This document shows, piece after piece, positions 1 through 7,562 of a DNA stretch of 64,000 bases. The notes beneath the pieces are model-generated. The model ran no database searches, was not told the origin of the DNA, and saw only the letters and a program-made list of their open reading frames with translations. This stretch comes from Actinomadura madurae (GTDB lineage Bacteria > Actinomycetota > Actinomycetes > Streptosporangiales > Streptosporangiaceae). A program made the translations under genes and the position numbers. The stretch covers positions 248,001-312,000 of the forward strand of contig NZ_FOVH01000008.1 in assembly GCF_900115095.1 (NCBI RefSeq). The letters are read 5' to 3'. Position 1 is the first letter of the stretch, and each line of letters begins with the position of its first letter.

Positions 1-290
1 CCCGGCGGGGCGCCCTCGGGGCCGATGCCGACGAGCAGCGCGTAGCCGGTGGCGCCCGCGCCGGCGACCGGCGCGACCTCCCGGTTCCCGGGCATCACCA
101 TGCGGAACAGCTCGCCGAGCGCGATCAGCACGCCGAAGATGATCGCGATGTCGGGCTGCCGCAGGCCGGTCGCGGCGACCTGGGTGATCGCGACGATGAC
201 GAACAGGCCGGCCGTGGCGATCAGCAGCAGCTGGCCGGAGTCGATGGTCTGCCAGGCCGCCCGCTCTCGGGCGCGGGTCTGGCCGCTCAT
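1..290 (-). CDS. Membrane protein, N-terminal part only (gene runs off the left edge)
   Basis: The first 96 residues of a minus-strand gene are visible, starting at ATG 290. After a basic N-terminus the protein shows about three hydrophobic stretches (beginning near LLLIATAGLFVIVAITQV), so it is a membrane protein. It starts 10 nt after the stop of the HD-GYP gene and is very probably co-transcribed with it. Actinobacteria often carry two such membrane HD-domain genes in tandem, so a second membrane HD-GYP-type protein is a reasonable inference. No catalytic domain lies within the window, so this cannot be confirmed. Confidence 0.6.
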   Translation of the reverse strand, partial: MSGQTRARERAAWQTIDSGQLLLIATAGLFVIVAITQVAATGLRQPDIAIIFGVLIALGELFRMVMPGNREVAPVAGAGATGYALLVGIGPEGAPP

Positions 291-300
291 GGGCGTCCCG

Positions 301-1650
301 TCACCGGCGCACCTCGCCGCCGTCGGCGATCCGCAGGGGGGTGCTCGGGTCGTCGTGGTCCTGCTGGGTGGTCTCGACGACGTCGTCGTCCGGCAGGACG
401 ACCGGGTCGGGCGGGTGCCAGCCGTCGCGGTCGAGCGCCCGCAGGAACGCCTCGACCATCGCCGGGTCGAAGTGGTCGCCCATCCCCCGGCGCAGCTCCT
501 GCACGGCCTCGTCGAGGCTGCGGGCCGCCCGGTAGGAGCGGGTCGAGGTCATCGAGTCGAACGCGTCCGCGACGGAGATGACCCGGGCGAACTCCGGGAT
601 CTCGTCGCCCGCGAGGCCCATCGGGTAGCCGCGGCCGTTCATCTTCTCGTGGTGGTGCATGATGCCGGCGAGCGCCTCGTCCAGGAAGCCGATCTCCCGG
701 ACGATCTCCAGCCCGCGCATCGGGTGCAGCTGGATCGCGGCGAACTCCTCCTCGGTCATGGGCCCGTTCTTCTGCAGCACCTTGGTGGGGACGCCGAGCT
801 TGCCGACGTCGTGCAGCATGCCCGCGTAGCGGATCGCCTCGACCCGGTCGGCGCGCATCCCGATCTCCTGCGCGATCATCACCGAGCCGCGGGACACGCG
901 CTCGGAGTGGCCGCGGGTGTAGAAGTCCTTGGTCTCGACCGCCTGGCAGAGCGCGGCGAGGGTCGCGGCGTGCGCCTGCTGCTGCGCGTACGCCTGGTCC
1001 ATGGCCCAGCGGGCGATGAACAGCGGGAGCAGGACGAGCACGGCGGCGAACGGCCCGACGCGCGGCCACAGCCCGGCGATCAGCAGCCCGACCATGCCGT
1101 AGCCGAGGCAGCCGACGGCGAGCTGACCGCTCTCGTGCAGCAGCTCGCGCGGCGTGGCCTGCCGGCTGAGCACCAGCACCCCGGCGGTCAGCGCCAGGTT
1201 CACCAGGACGAAGGTGAACAGCGCGCCGAGGAAGGGCCCGATGACGTTCTCCACCCAGCGGGCCTGCTCGGGGTGGAAGCGGTCGCCGCCGAGGAGCTCG
1301 AAGACCGTCCCGGCGATGAACCCGCTGAGCGCGAACTGCGCGCCGTTGAAGATCCGCTTGACGGGGGCGAAGAACCGCTGGCCGGTGACGACGGCGCACA
1401 GCCCGAGCAGCGCGGCGCCGACCGGGCCGAGCAGTACGACCGAGGCCAGGCTCGCGGCGAAGCTGAGCGACACCCTGGCCCGCGTGATGTTCAGCCGCGC
1501 GGGCGCCGAGTCGCAGACGAGGAACAGCAGGGCCAGGACGGCCAGCTGGCCCCAGTCGAGCTCCGCGAAGGACGACGTCGCGATGAGGCCCGCCGCCAGG
1601 GCGACCACACCACAGACGTACGCCCAGGCAGCGAGAGGTAGTCCACGCAT
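301..1650 (-). CDS. Membrane-anchored HD-GYP domain phosphohydrolase
   Basis: This 449-residue protein has a hydrophobic N-terminal half (residues 1-215) with about six to seven membrane segments. A cytoplasmic HD domain follows: the HD pair is at 280-281 in MLHDVGKLGVP, and the HD-GYP signature HHEKMNGRGYP is near 333-343. HD-GYP domains are metal-dependent phosphodiesterases, classically acting on cyclic di-GMP; here the substrate is inferred from family only. The membrane half may be sensory. The ATG at 1650 starts a natural transmembrane segment. The gene forms a likely operon with the truncated membrane gene downstream and possibly with a tiny ORF upstream at 1713-1805. Confidence 0.85.
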   Translation of the reverse strand: MRGLPLAAWAYVCGVVALAAGLIATSSFAELDWGQLAVLALLFLVCDSAPARLNITRARVSLSFAASLASVVLLGPVGAALLGLCAVVTGQRFFAPVKRIFNGAQFALSGFIAGTVFELLGGDRFHPEQARWVENVIGPFLGALFTFVLVNLALTAGVLVLSRQATPRELLHESGQLAVGCLGYGMVGLLIAGLWPRVGPFAAVLVLLPLFIARWAMDQAYAQQQAHAATLAALCQAVETKDFYTRGHSERVSRGSVMIAQEIGMRADRVEAIRYAGMLHDVGKLGVPTKVLQKNGPMTEEEFAAIQLHPMRGLEIVREIGFLDEALAGIMHHHEKMNGRGYPMGLAGDEIPEFARVISVADAFDSMTSTRSYRAARSLDEAVQELRRGMGDHFDPAMVEAFLRALDRDGWHPPDPVVLPDDDVVETTQQDHDDPSTPLRIADGGEVRR

Positions 1651-1712
1651 TGCCGCCCCTCGTGGAGTGACGAATGGCGGGCGCCGCCGGGCTCAGACGT
1701 GCCTGCCGGCAC

Positions 1713-1805
1713 CTAGACCCAGGACACGCCCCTGGTCATCATCAGCGACGACGCCGAGGCGCTCGGTCGCCGGTCGTTCCCCACCGGCATCACGCGCTTG
1801 AGCAT
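1713..1805 (-). CDS. Candidate 30-residue small ORF upstream of the HD-GYP gene
   Basis: An ATG at 1805 follows an excellent purine-rich ribosome binding site (a run of G ending in AAGGAGCC directly before the ATG). It opens a 30-codon frame ending at TAG 1713, starting MLKRVMPVGN and ending in MTRGVSWV. It lies 62 bases upstream of the HD-GYP start on the same strand and downstream of an AT-richer stretch (1920-2160) that could hold the promoter. It could be a leader or regulatory peptide. I do not recognise the sequence, and a chance ORF remains possible. Confidence 0.35.
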   Translation of the reverse strand: MLKRVMPVGNDRRPSASASSLMMTRGVSWV

Positions 1806-2198
1806 GGCTCCTTGCCTCCCCCCGCCGAACCGGGCCGCCCGGCCGTGGCGGCCGGCCGCCGGGACCAGTGCGGTCCAGGTTTCCCGGGCGAGCACATACC
1901 CCCGAATTGACCGGTGCGCACATGCTCCCGTCGCTGATTTCGGCACAAGCCTAACGCGAACTGCCCAGGTCACACAGGCATGCGAGAAAATGTGAGCTAA
2001 GCGTGAACGAATCGTCACCTGTTGTGATCAATTGTCCCTGCAGAATGGGCCCCCGGTGGCGGGCACAAACCCTCTGCACAACCAGAATGCACGTGCATCC
2101 TGGAATGCTCCGCAATAACCCCAGGAAAGAGCCGCAAAAGGTCATCTCCGGGGATTAGTACAAGCGGACCATTGGACGCATCCCGGTCCGCGGCGCGG
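1806..2198. other. Intergenic region, AT-richer than its surroundings
   Basis: No convincing gene is seen. Bases 1920-2160 are markedly less GC-rich than the rest of the window, as expected for a promoter serving the leftward small ORF and HD-GYP gene. I searched for cyclic-dinucleotide riboswitch consensus blocks and found none that I can support. Confidence 0.5.
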
Positions 2199-3128
2199 TC
2201 AGCCGGAGGCCGCCGCGCCGCGCCCGCGCGCCCAGGCGACCGTCTCGGCGATGCCGTCCCGCAGCGCGACCTCCGGCTCCCAGCCGAGGACCTCGCGCGT
2301 CTCGCGCGGGTCGACGGCGATCGCGGGCAGGTCGCCGAGCCGCGCCGGCGCGAACTCCGGGTCGTCCGGCGCGCCCGCCGCCTCGGCGACGAGCGCGTGC
2401 AGGTCGCGGTCGGTGGTCTGCACCCCGGTGCCCACGTTGAAGCGGCGCCCGCCGCCCGCGTCCCCCGCCGCGCGGGCGAACGCGTCCACGACGTCCAGCA
2501 CGTAGACGTAGTCGCGCGTCTGGCCGCCGTCGCCGAACACCTTGGTCGGACGGCCGGACAGCAGCGCGTCCGTGAAGATCGAGATGACCCCGGCCTCGCC
2601 GTCGGGCGTCTGCCGCGGCCCGTAGACGTTCGCCAGCGTCAGGGTCGTGAAGTCGATGCCGTGCAGCCGCCGGTACATCCCGGCGTAGACCTCGCCGGAG
2701 ACCTTCGAGGCCGCGTACGGGGAGGCGGGCCGCAGCTCGGCGTCCGCCGGGACGGGCAGCGCGTCCGGCACCCCGTAGACCGCGCAGCTGGAGGTGAAGA
2801 CGACCTTGCGCCCGCCGGCCGCCCGCGCCGCCTCCAGCACGTTGGCCGTCCCGGTCACGTTGACGCGGGCGTCGGCCACGGGGTCGGCGACGCTGTGCCG
2901 GACGCTGACCTGCGCGGCGAGATGGCAGATCACCTCGGGGCGGCGGGCCGCCGCCCGCTCGGCGAGCGCCGGGTCGGCGACGTCCATCTCCCACATCTCG
3001 ACGTCCGGGCGGACGTTCGCGCCCGTCGCCATGTTGTCCACGCCGACGACCTCGTGGCCGTCCGCGACGAGCCGGTCGACGAGATGGGATCCGATGAATC
3101 CGGCCGCGCCGGTGACGAGTGCGAGCAC
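2199..3128 (-). CDS. NAD-dependent epimerase/dehydratase (UDP-glucose 4-epimerase-like SDR)
   Basis: This 309-residue extended SDR has the NAD-binding motif TGAAGFIGSHL at residues 6-16. It also has the active-site YAASK pair and the conserved ANVYGPRQ segment that positions sugar-nucleotide substrates. Such enzymes act on nucleotide sugars such as UDP-glucose or UDP-galactose in the cytoplasm; the exact sugar cannot be told from sequence. Length fits bacterial GalE-like proteins. It is followed on the same strand after a short gap by rsrA/sigR, which are upstream in transcription, so read-through is possible but functional linkage is not implied. Confidence 0.85.
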   Translation of the reverse strand: MLALVTGAAGFIGSHLVDRLVADGHEVVGVDNMATGANVRPDVEMWEMDVADPALAERAAARRPEVICHLAAQVSVRHSVADPVADARVNVTGTANVLEAARAAGGRKVVFTSSCAVYGVPDALPVPADAELRPASPYAASKVSGEVYAGMYRRLHGIDFTTLTLANVYGPRQTPDGEAGVISIFTDALLSGRPTKVFGDGGQTRDYVYVLDVVDAFARAAGDAGGGRRFNVGTGVQTTDRDLHALVAEAAGAPDDPEFAPARLGDLPAIAVDPRETREVLGWEPEVALRDGIAETVAWARGRGAAASG

Positions 3129-3147
3129 CCGAGCAAGATACCGGGGT

Positions 3148-3444
3148 TCAGGCGCTCTCGGTCGTGCCGGCGTCGGCGGAGGTCTTGATCTCGCCGCAGA
3201 TCTCCTCGATGCGGCCGAGCACCTTCGCGCGCAGGTCCGTCGGGGCCTGCTCGGAGCCGCAGGACTTGTTCACGATCTTCTTGACGGCCTCTTCCAGCCC
3301 GTACTCGCGCAGGCAGGGGCCGCACTCGTCGAGGTGCTGGCGTACCTCGCCGCAGCCGCCCTGGTCGAGCTCGCCGTCGAGATAGGTGTAGACCCGGGCG
3401 AGGACCTCGTCGCATGGCGTCTCGTGATGGTTGCCGCAGCTCAT
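3148..3444 (-). CDS. rsrA: Zinc-binding anti-sigma factor RsrA (SigR antagonist)
   Basis: This is a 98-residue protein of the mycothiol-system anti-sigma-R family. It carries the ZAS motif: an early Cys, then HLDECGPC, which binds zinc. In the known Streptomyces system, disulfide stress oxidises these cysteines, releases zinc and frees SigR. Its ATG at 3444 overlaps the sigR TGA (ATGA at 3441-3444), so the two proteins are translationally coupled, as expected for a stoichiometric pair. Further cysteines outside the motif (for example in NKSCGSE) are also visible. Confidence 0.93.
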   Translation of the reverse strand: MSCGNHHETPCDEVLARVYTYLDGELDQGGCGEVRQHLDECGPCLREYGLEEAVKKIVNKSCGSEQAPTDLRAKVLGRIEEICGEIKTSADAGTTESA

Positions 3445-4208
3445 GATGACCCCCTGCTCGCACGGGTGAGCCCGCGCTCTTCAGCGTAGTCCTCCAGCAT
3501 GCCGCGCAACTGCCGCCGGCCGCGGTGCAAACGGGACATCACCGTGCCGATGGGCGTGCCCATGATCTCGGCGATCTCCTTGTACGCGAAGCCCTCCACG
3601 TCGGCGAGGTAGACGGCGATGCGGAACTCCTCCGGCAGGTCCTGCAGCGCCCGCTTGACGTCGGAGTCGGGGAGGTGCTCCAGCGCCTCGGCCTCCGCGG
3701 ACTTCAGCCCGCTGGAGGTGTGCGACTCGGCGCGGGCGATCTGCCAGTCCTCGATGTCCTCGGTCGCGGCCTGCTGCGGCTGGCGCTGCTTCTTGCGGTA
3801 GGAGTTGATGAACGTGTTGGTCAGGATGCGGTAGAGCCACGCCTTGAGGTTGGTGCCTTCCTTGAACTGGTGGAAGGACGCGAACGCCTTGGCGAAGGTC
3901 TCCTGGACGAGGTCCTCTGCGTCCGCCGGGTTGCGCGTCATGCGCAGCGCGGCTGAGTACAGCTGGTCCAAGAAGGGGAGCACGTCGCGCTGGAAGCGCT
4001 CCTGGCGCTGCTCCACGGTCTCCGTGGTGCCCGGTACCTGAACCACCTCCTCGGCTGTGGCGCGCATGGCCGCGACTGGGCCGGCGGCGCCTTGTCCACC
4101 AGACGATATCGGTCCGCGCGGCCTGCTCACGCGGGCGGGCTCCCGCGCGGCCCCGCGGGACGCCGCCGTGCCGGCGCTCCGCTGCTGATCGGCGACGGCC
4201 GTCGTCAT
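3441..4208 (-). CDS. sigR: ECF RNA polymerase sigma factor SigR (thiol-oxidative stress)
   Basis: This is a group IV sigma factor with region 2 (FLDQLYSAALRMTRNPADAE, then EDLVQETFAKAFASF) and region 4 (PEEFRIAVYLADVEGFAYKE, then MSRLHRGRRQLR), very close to Streptomyces SigR. The frame opens at ATG 4208 and gives 255 residues. The conserved core starts only after about 60 residues of Ala/Gly/Pro/Arg-rich sequence, with internal start candidates such as the Met near residue 48. In Streptomyces a longer, unstable SigR' form is made from an upstream autoregulated promoter, and a similar two-form arrangement is plausible here. A perfect SigR-type promoter lies upstream (4268-4293). Coupled to rsrA. 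Confidence 0.93.
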   Translation of the reverse strand: MTTAVADQQRSAGTAASRGAAREPARVSRPRGPISSGGQGAAGPVAAMRATAEEVVQVPGTTETVEQRQERFQRDVLPFLDQLYSAALRMTRNPADAEDLVQETFAKAFASFHQFKEGTNLKAWLYRILTNTFINSYRKKQRQPQQAATEDIEDWQIARAESHTSSGLKSAEAEALEHLPDSDVKRALQDLPEEFRIAVYLADVEGFAYKEIAEIMGTPIGTVMSRLHRGRRQLRGMLEDYAEERGLTRASRGSS

Positions 4209-4267
4209 CGGGTTCGCACCTCCGTGTGCTGGGATGTGAGGCTCTTACCGGGCTTGTGAGACGGTGC

Positions 4268-4293
4268 AACACCGGAACGCCCGCGGCGATTCC
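4268..4293 (-). promoter_or_regulatory. SigR-type autoregulatory promoter upstream of sigR
   Basis: On the minus strand GGAAT (4293-4289) and GTT (4270-4268) are separated by exactly 18 bases. This matches the published SigR consensus GGAAT-N18-GTT in both hexamer cores. The expected transcription start falls about 50-55 bases before ATG 4208, so the promoter would drive the long form of sigR followed by rsrA, giving positive autoregulation on release from RsrA. Confidence 0.8.
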
Positions 4294-4405
4294 CGGCCGC
4301 GGCCGGACGTATCGGGCAAAGACTCGTCCGCCCCGTCCTTCACTCAGGGTGATGGGGGCTGCAGACGGGGAAGAACTGACATAACGGAGAGAACAGGAGC
4401 AATTG

Positions 4406-5206
4406 GTGCACTCGGTGCCTTCGGCGCGATCGTCCGAGCCCACCATCGCGAGCCTGCGCGAGACGTCCGAAGGCGGCCCAGGAGACTCCCTGGCGCACTA
4501 CTGGACGTTCTACAGGGCGGTGGCGGAGGCCCAGCTCATCCGGTGGCTGCCGCGCAGGCCGTCCCGCGTCCTGGACGTCTCGGGCGGCCACGGCCTCAGC
4601 GCGGCCCAGGCCGCCGCCGCCGGACACGCCGTCCTGGAGATCCGCGACCCCGAACGGCCCGGACGCCCGAGTCCCGCCCGCCCCGCCCATGGGGAACGCA
4701 CCACCCCGCTCATCGGCGACTCCGGCACCCTCCCCTACCTCGCCGACGCCTCCCTCGACGCCGTCATCGCCGAGAACCGCGCGCTGTCCCGCCACCTCGC
4801 CACCGAGACCACCATCGCGGAGATCGCCCGCGTCCTGCGCCCCGGCGGACGCGTCCTGCTCTGCGTCGACTCCCTCACCCTCGGCATGGCGCTCCTGGCC
4901 GAGCGGAACTACTGGGCCCACCTATCGGACGTACCGAGCGCCGAAGTCGTCCTCGTCCCCTGGCCCGACGGCACGATCACCCGCTCCTTCTCCTCCCACC
5001 AGCTCCGCGAACTGCTCGCCGACGCCGGCCTGGAAGTCGAGTGGATCCGCCCCCGCACCGTGCTCTCCCCCTCAACGGTCGAACACGTCCTCACCGAATC
5101 CCCCCGCGCCCTCCCCCGCCTCGTCCGCACAGAACTCAGCGCCCAACAACCCGACGAATCCCTGGGCATCCACCTCCTGGCGAGCGCTGTGCTCACCCAG
5201 GGGTAG
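4406..5206 (+). CDS. Class I SAM-dependent methyltransferase
   Basis: This 266-residue protein contains a Rossmann-type methyltransferase core. The SAM-binding motif I is RVLDVSGGHG near residue 50, motif IV-like acidic residues follow in the DASLDAVIAEN segment, and the post-core RVLRPGGRVLLCVDS strand is typical of the family. GTG 4406 is chosen because AGGAG ends six bases before it; TTG 4403 in the same frame is too close to the ribosome binding site. The substrate is unknown. It is divergent from sigR, which is on the other strand. Confidence 0.75.
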   Translation: MHSVPSARSSEPTIASLRETSEGGPGDSLAHYWTFYRAVAEAQLIRWLPRRPSRVLDVSGGHGLSAAQAAAAGHAVLEIRDPERPGRPSPARPAHGERTTPLIGDSGTLPYLADASLDAVIAENRALSRHLATETTIAEIARVLRPGGRVLLCVDSLTLGMALLAERNYWAHLSDVPSAEVVLVPWPDGTITRSFSSHQLRELLADAGLEVEWIRPRTVLSPSTVEHVLTESPRALPRLVRTELSAQQPDESLGIHLLASAVLTQG

Positions 5207-5453
5207 CGACCCCCCTGGAACCCCCCGTTACGAGCCGGTCGATCCTCACGCCACGGTGCGGGTGCGCCGTGACCGTGCGGGCTCGCGACGTGTCGCTGCG
5301 GTCGCCCGGCTCGACGGGCATGCGCCCTCCGCTCGCTGCACTCGCTCCACGCGCCTGCCCGTGATCCCGGCTGAGCTTCGAACCCAAGAGGGGTGGGGCG
5401 GGGGTACCCCCAAGAGGGGGCGGGTGCGGGAACCCCACTGGGGTCGGGTGGGG
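5207..5453. other. Intergenic region with hairpins
   Basis: No gene is seen. CCAGGGGT (5197-5204) and ACCCCCCTGG (5209-5218) form an imperfect hairpin at the methyltransferase stop, a possible terminator. A second element at 5255-5317 carries CACGGT/ACCGTG arms followed by a roughly 44-base block that recurs downstream of rsgA. Bases 5385-5454 are G-runs (GTGGGGCGGGGGTA and similar). Confidence 0.4.
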
Positions 5454-5780
5454 TTAGCGGCGGTCGTGTTTGGTCTGGCAGGGGATGCAGCGGGCGGCGT
5501 CCGGGCGGGCTTCCAGGCGGCCCTCGGGGACCGGGTGGCCGCAGCCGACGCACCGGCCGTAGGTGCCGGCGCCTATCCGGTCCAGGGCCGCGGCCACGCC
5601 GCCGCGGTGGCGTTGGAGCGACTCCAGCGCGGCCTCCACGCGGTGGTGGTCGGTGAGGCCGGACCCGGCGTCGGCGGCGGAATTGTCGCGCTCGGGGGCC
5701 TCCCCGCGCAGAATGGCGATGGAACGGTCCAGGTCTTCGAGCATGGCCTCAAGGCGGGCACGGGCGACGGCGGTGTCCAC
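5454..5780 (-). CDS. DksA/TraR family C4 zinc-finger protein
   Basis: This 108-residue protein has an N-terminal helical half that probably forms the coiled-coil hairpin. A C-terminal four-cysteine zinc finger follows (CVGCG near residue 77 and CIPCQ near residue 98), which is the DksA/TraR signature. Family members bind the secondary channel of RNA polymerase; short actinobacterial ones are poorly characterised. The GTG at 5780 is preceded by GGAGGAG about 11 bases upstream. It converges on the methyltransferase gene. Confidence 0.85.
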   Translation of the reverse strand: MDTAVARARLEAMLEDLDRSIAILRGEAPERDNSAADAGSGLTDHHRVEAALESLQRHRGGVAAALDRIGAGTYGRCVGCGHPVPEGRLEARPDAARCIPCQTKHDRR

Positions 5781-5813
5781 GGTGCTGCGAACTCCTCCCG
5801 GTGAGCCCCCGTG

Positions 5814-6599
5814 TCAGAACAAACTGTCGGAATGGTTGCCGGAACTATCCCCAGAATTCGCCGGTTCTATGAGTTCGGGTCCGTTGTTTCGCACGCTGTT
5901 GACGGCCTTTGACACCGGGTAGGCCTCCATTGTCCCGGCCATCGCCGGGACCAGCAGGCCGCGCACCTGCTCGGTCTCGGTGAGCGCGGGGTCCAGCCAC
6001 GCGTCCCAGCGTTCCCGTTCGACGATCATCGGCATCCGGTCGTGGATCCGGCCGAGGTCGTCGGGCGCGTTGGTGGTGATCACGGTGCACGTCCACAGCC
6101 ACTCGTCCTCGGGCGACTTCCACAGCTCGTAGAGCCCCGCCATGGCCATGACCGCGCCGTCGTTCGGGTGGATGAAGTAGGGCTGCTTCTGCGGCTTCTT
6201 CTTGGCCTTCTTCTCGCCCTCGGCCGGATCGCCCTGGTCCTGGAGCGTGTACCACTCGAAGTACCCGTCGGCGGGCAGCAGGCAGCGCCGCCTGGCGAAC
6301 GCGCGGCGGAACGACGGCTTCTCGTGCACCGTCTCGAACCGCGCGTTGATCATCCGGGAGCCGATCGAGACGTCCTTGGCCCAGGACGGGACGAGGCCCC
6401 ACCGGACCGTGCGGAGCTGGCGCACGGCGGGCGCCTCGTCGGGCTCGTCCCTGGGCCGCCGGTTCAGGACGACCGGGACCTGCTTGGTCGGAGCGACGTT
6501 GTAGTCGGGCTGGATGTCCCCGTCGACCGCGTCGAGCTGCACCTGGAACTCGTCCAGCAGCTCCTGACGCGCGCGGGTGGTGGCATAGCGTCCGCACAT
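5814..6599 (-). CDS. SRAP / SOS response-associated peptidase (YedK/HMCES family)
   Basis: This 261-residue protein starts MCGRY, so Cys2 becomes the N-terminal catalytic residue after Met removal. The other active-site residues are visible: N34 in YNVAP, E114 in GYFEW and H185 in RIHDRMP. Family members form a covalent thiazolidine link with abasic sites in single-stranded DNA, protecting them. The frame stays open far upstream, but the start is fixed by the invariant MCGR. An unusual Lys-rich insert (EKKAKKKPQK) sits between the Glu and the core. The start overlaps the upstream flank of a divergently transcribed DoxX gene. Confidence 0.92.
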   Translation of the reverse strand: MCGRYATTRARQELLDEFQVQLDAVDGDIQPDYNVAPTKQVPVVLNRRPRDEPDEAPAVRQLRTVRWGLVPSWAKDVSIGSRMINARFETVHEKPSFRRAFARRRCLLPADGYFEWYTLQDQGDPAEGEKKAKKKPQKQPYFIHPNDGAVMAMAGLYELWKSPEDEWLWTCTVITTNAPDDLGRIHDRMPMIVERERWDAWLDPALTETEQVRGLLVPAMAGTMEAYPVSKAVNSVRNNGPELIEPANSGDSSGNHSDSLF

Positions 6600-6639
6600 G
6601 GGTCCCATCCTGCCGCGCTTGAGGCGCGGCGCGCTGGGC

Positions 6640-7452
6640 ATGAAGCGGGTCATGCGACCCTTCACGACCCTGGCCCGCCCGTTCGTGGCGGCGCCCTTCA
6701 TCATGACCGGCCTGGAGGCCGTCCGGGATCCGCGGGAACGCGCCGAGCGGGTCGGACCCGCGGTCAAGCCGGTCACCGACCGGATCGACTGGCTGCCGAA
6801 GGACCCGGAGACCCTCGTCCGCATGCAGGGTGCGCTGAGCCTCGGCACCGGCGCTCTGCTGCTGACCGGCAGGTTCCGGCGGCTGACGACACTGCTGCTC
6901 GCGGCGCAGATGGTCCCGGCGCTCGCCACCGAGCACCGCTTCTGGACCGAGGAGGACCCCGAGCGCCGCGCCGGTGAACGCTCGCACCTGCTGAAGAACG
7001 CCGGCATGTTCGGCGCGCTGCTCATGGTGGCGACCGAGCCGCGCCGCAGGCCGCGCACGGCCGAACTGCGCCGCGCGGCCCGCGAGACGCAGATCAAGGG
7101 CGGCGCCGAGGCCAAGGCACTGCGCCGGGAGGCCGCCGCCACGCTGCGGGAGGCGCGCCGGGAGGCGGCCCGGCAGGTGCGCGCCGCCCGCGCCGAGGGC
7201 GCGCGGACGGCGGCCAGGCAGTCCGCGAAGGCGACGAAGCGCGCGAAGAGCGCCAAGGCCGGTGGGGCACTCCAGTTCGGCAAGGCGGCCGGTGCGCTGA
7301 AGGGCGCCAAGGCGGGCAGGTCCCGCAAGAAGGGCGGCGTGTTCAAGCTCGGGCGGGCGTCCAAGCCGGGGAAGGCGGCGCGGGCCGGGCAGGCCGTGAA
7401 GGCGGGCACGACGGCGCAGGCCGGCAAGGTGCTGCACGCGGCGAAGCGCTGA
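6640..7452 (+). CDS. DoxX family membrane protein with long basic C-terminal tail
   Basis: Residues 1-140 (from ATG 6640) resemble DoxX-type small membrane proteins. They show RPFVAAPFIMTGLEAVRDP at the start, a central hydrophobic LSLGTGALLLTG segment and NAGMFGALLMVATEP at the end. The remaining 130 residues are almost entirely Ala, Lys, Arg and Gly (EARREAARQVRAARAEGART, KAGRSRKKGG, PGKAARAGQAVKAG), like a histone-H1 or Hup-type nucleic-acid-binding tail. DoxX domains normally end after about 140 residues, so the fusion is unusual. An in-frame ATG at 6598 exists but overlaps the divergent SRAP start and lacks a ribosome binding site. Confidence 0.75.
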   Translation: MKRVMRPFTTLARPFVAAPFIMTGLEAVRDPRERAERVGPAVKPVTDRIDWLPKDPETLVRMQGALSLGTGALLLTGRFRRLTTLLLAAQMVPALATEHRFWTEEDPERRAGERSHLLKNAGMFGALLMVATEPRRRPRTAELRRAARETQIKGGAEAKALRREAAATLREARREAARQVRAARAEGARTAARQSAKATKRAKSAKAGGALQFGKAAGALKGAKAGRSRKKGGVFKLGRASKPGKAARAGQAVKAGTTAQAGKVLHAAKR

Positions 7453-7489
7453 CTTCCCGAAGAGAACCTTAAAAGAGGCTCAAGAGGAT

Positions 7490-7517
7490 TGAACCGCGGG
7501 CCGGGGTGGTTCCGTAC
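7490..7517 (+). promoter_or_regulatory. Candidate ECF-type promoter for the downstream sigma/anti-sigma pair
   Basis: TGAACC (7490-7495) is followed after 17 bases by CGTAC (7513-7517), resembling the AAC-containing -35 and CGT-type -10 of ECF promoters. It sits 46 bases before ATG 7563, so it could be the autoregulatory promoter of this sigma factor. It also argues against the longer frame starting at 7506. Only a consensus-like match was made by eye. Confidence 0.35.
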
Positions 7518-7562
7518 TGCCTGGTGACCGCCCTTCGATTCCCCGACGGAGACGCCCCGGCC

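Noticed and set aside
1806..2160. Cyclic-di-GMP or cyclic-di-AMP riboswitch before the HD-GYP gene
   Set aside because: Conserved core blocks of either class were not found on the minus strand.
6642..7490. DoxX basic tail as a separate histone-like gene
   Set aside because: The tail is in frame with the DoxX domain without an internal start with ribosome binding site, so it is part of one protein.
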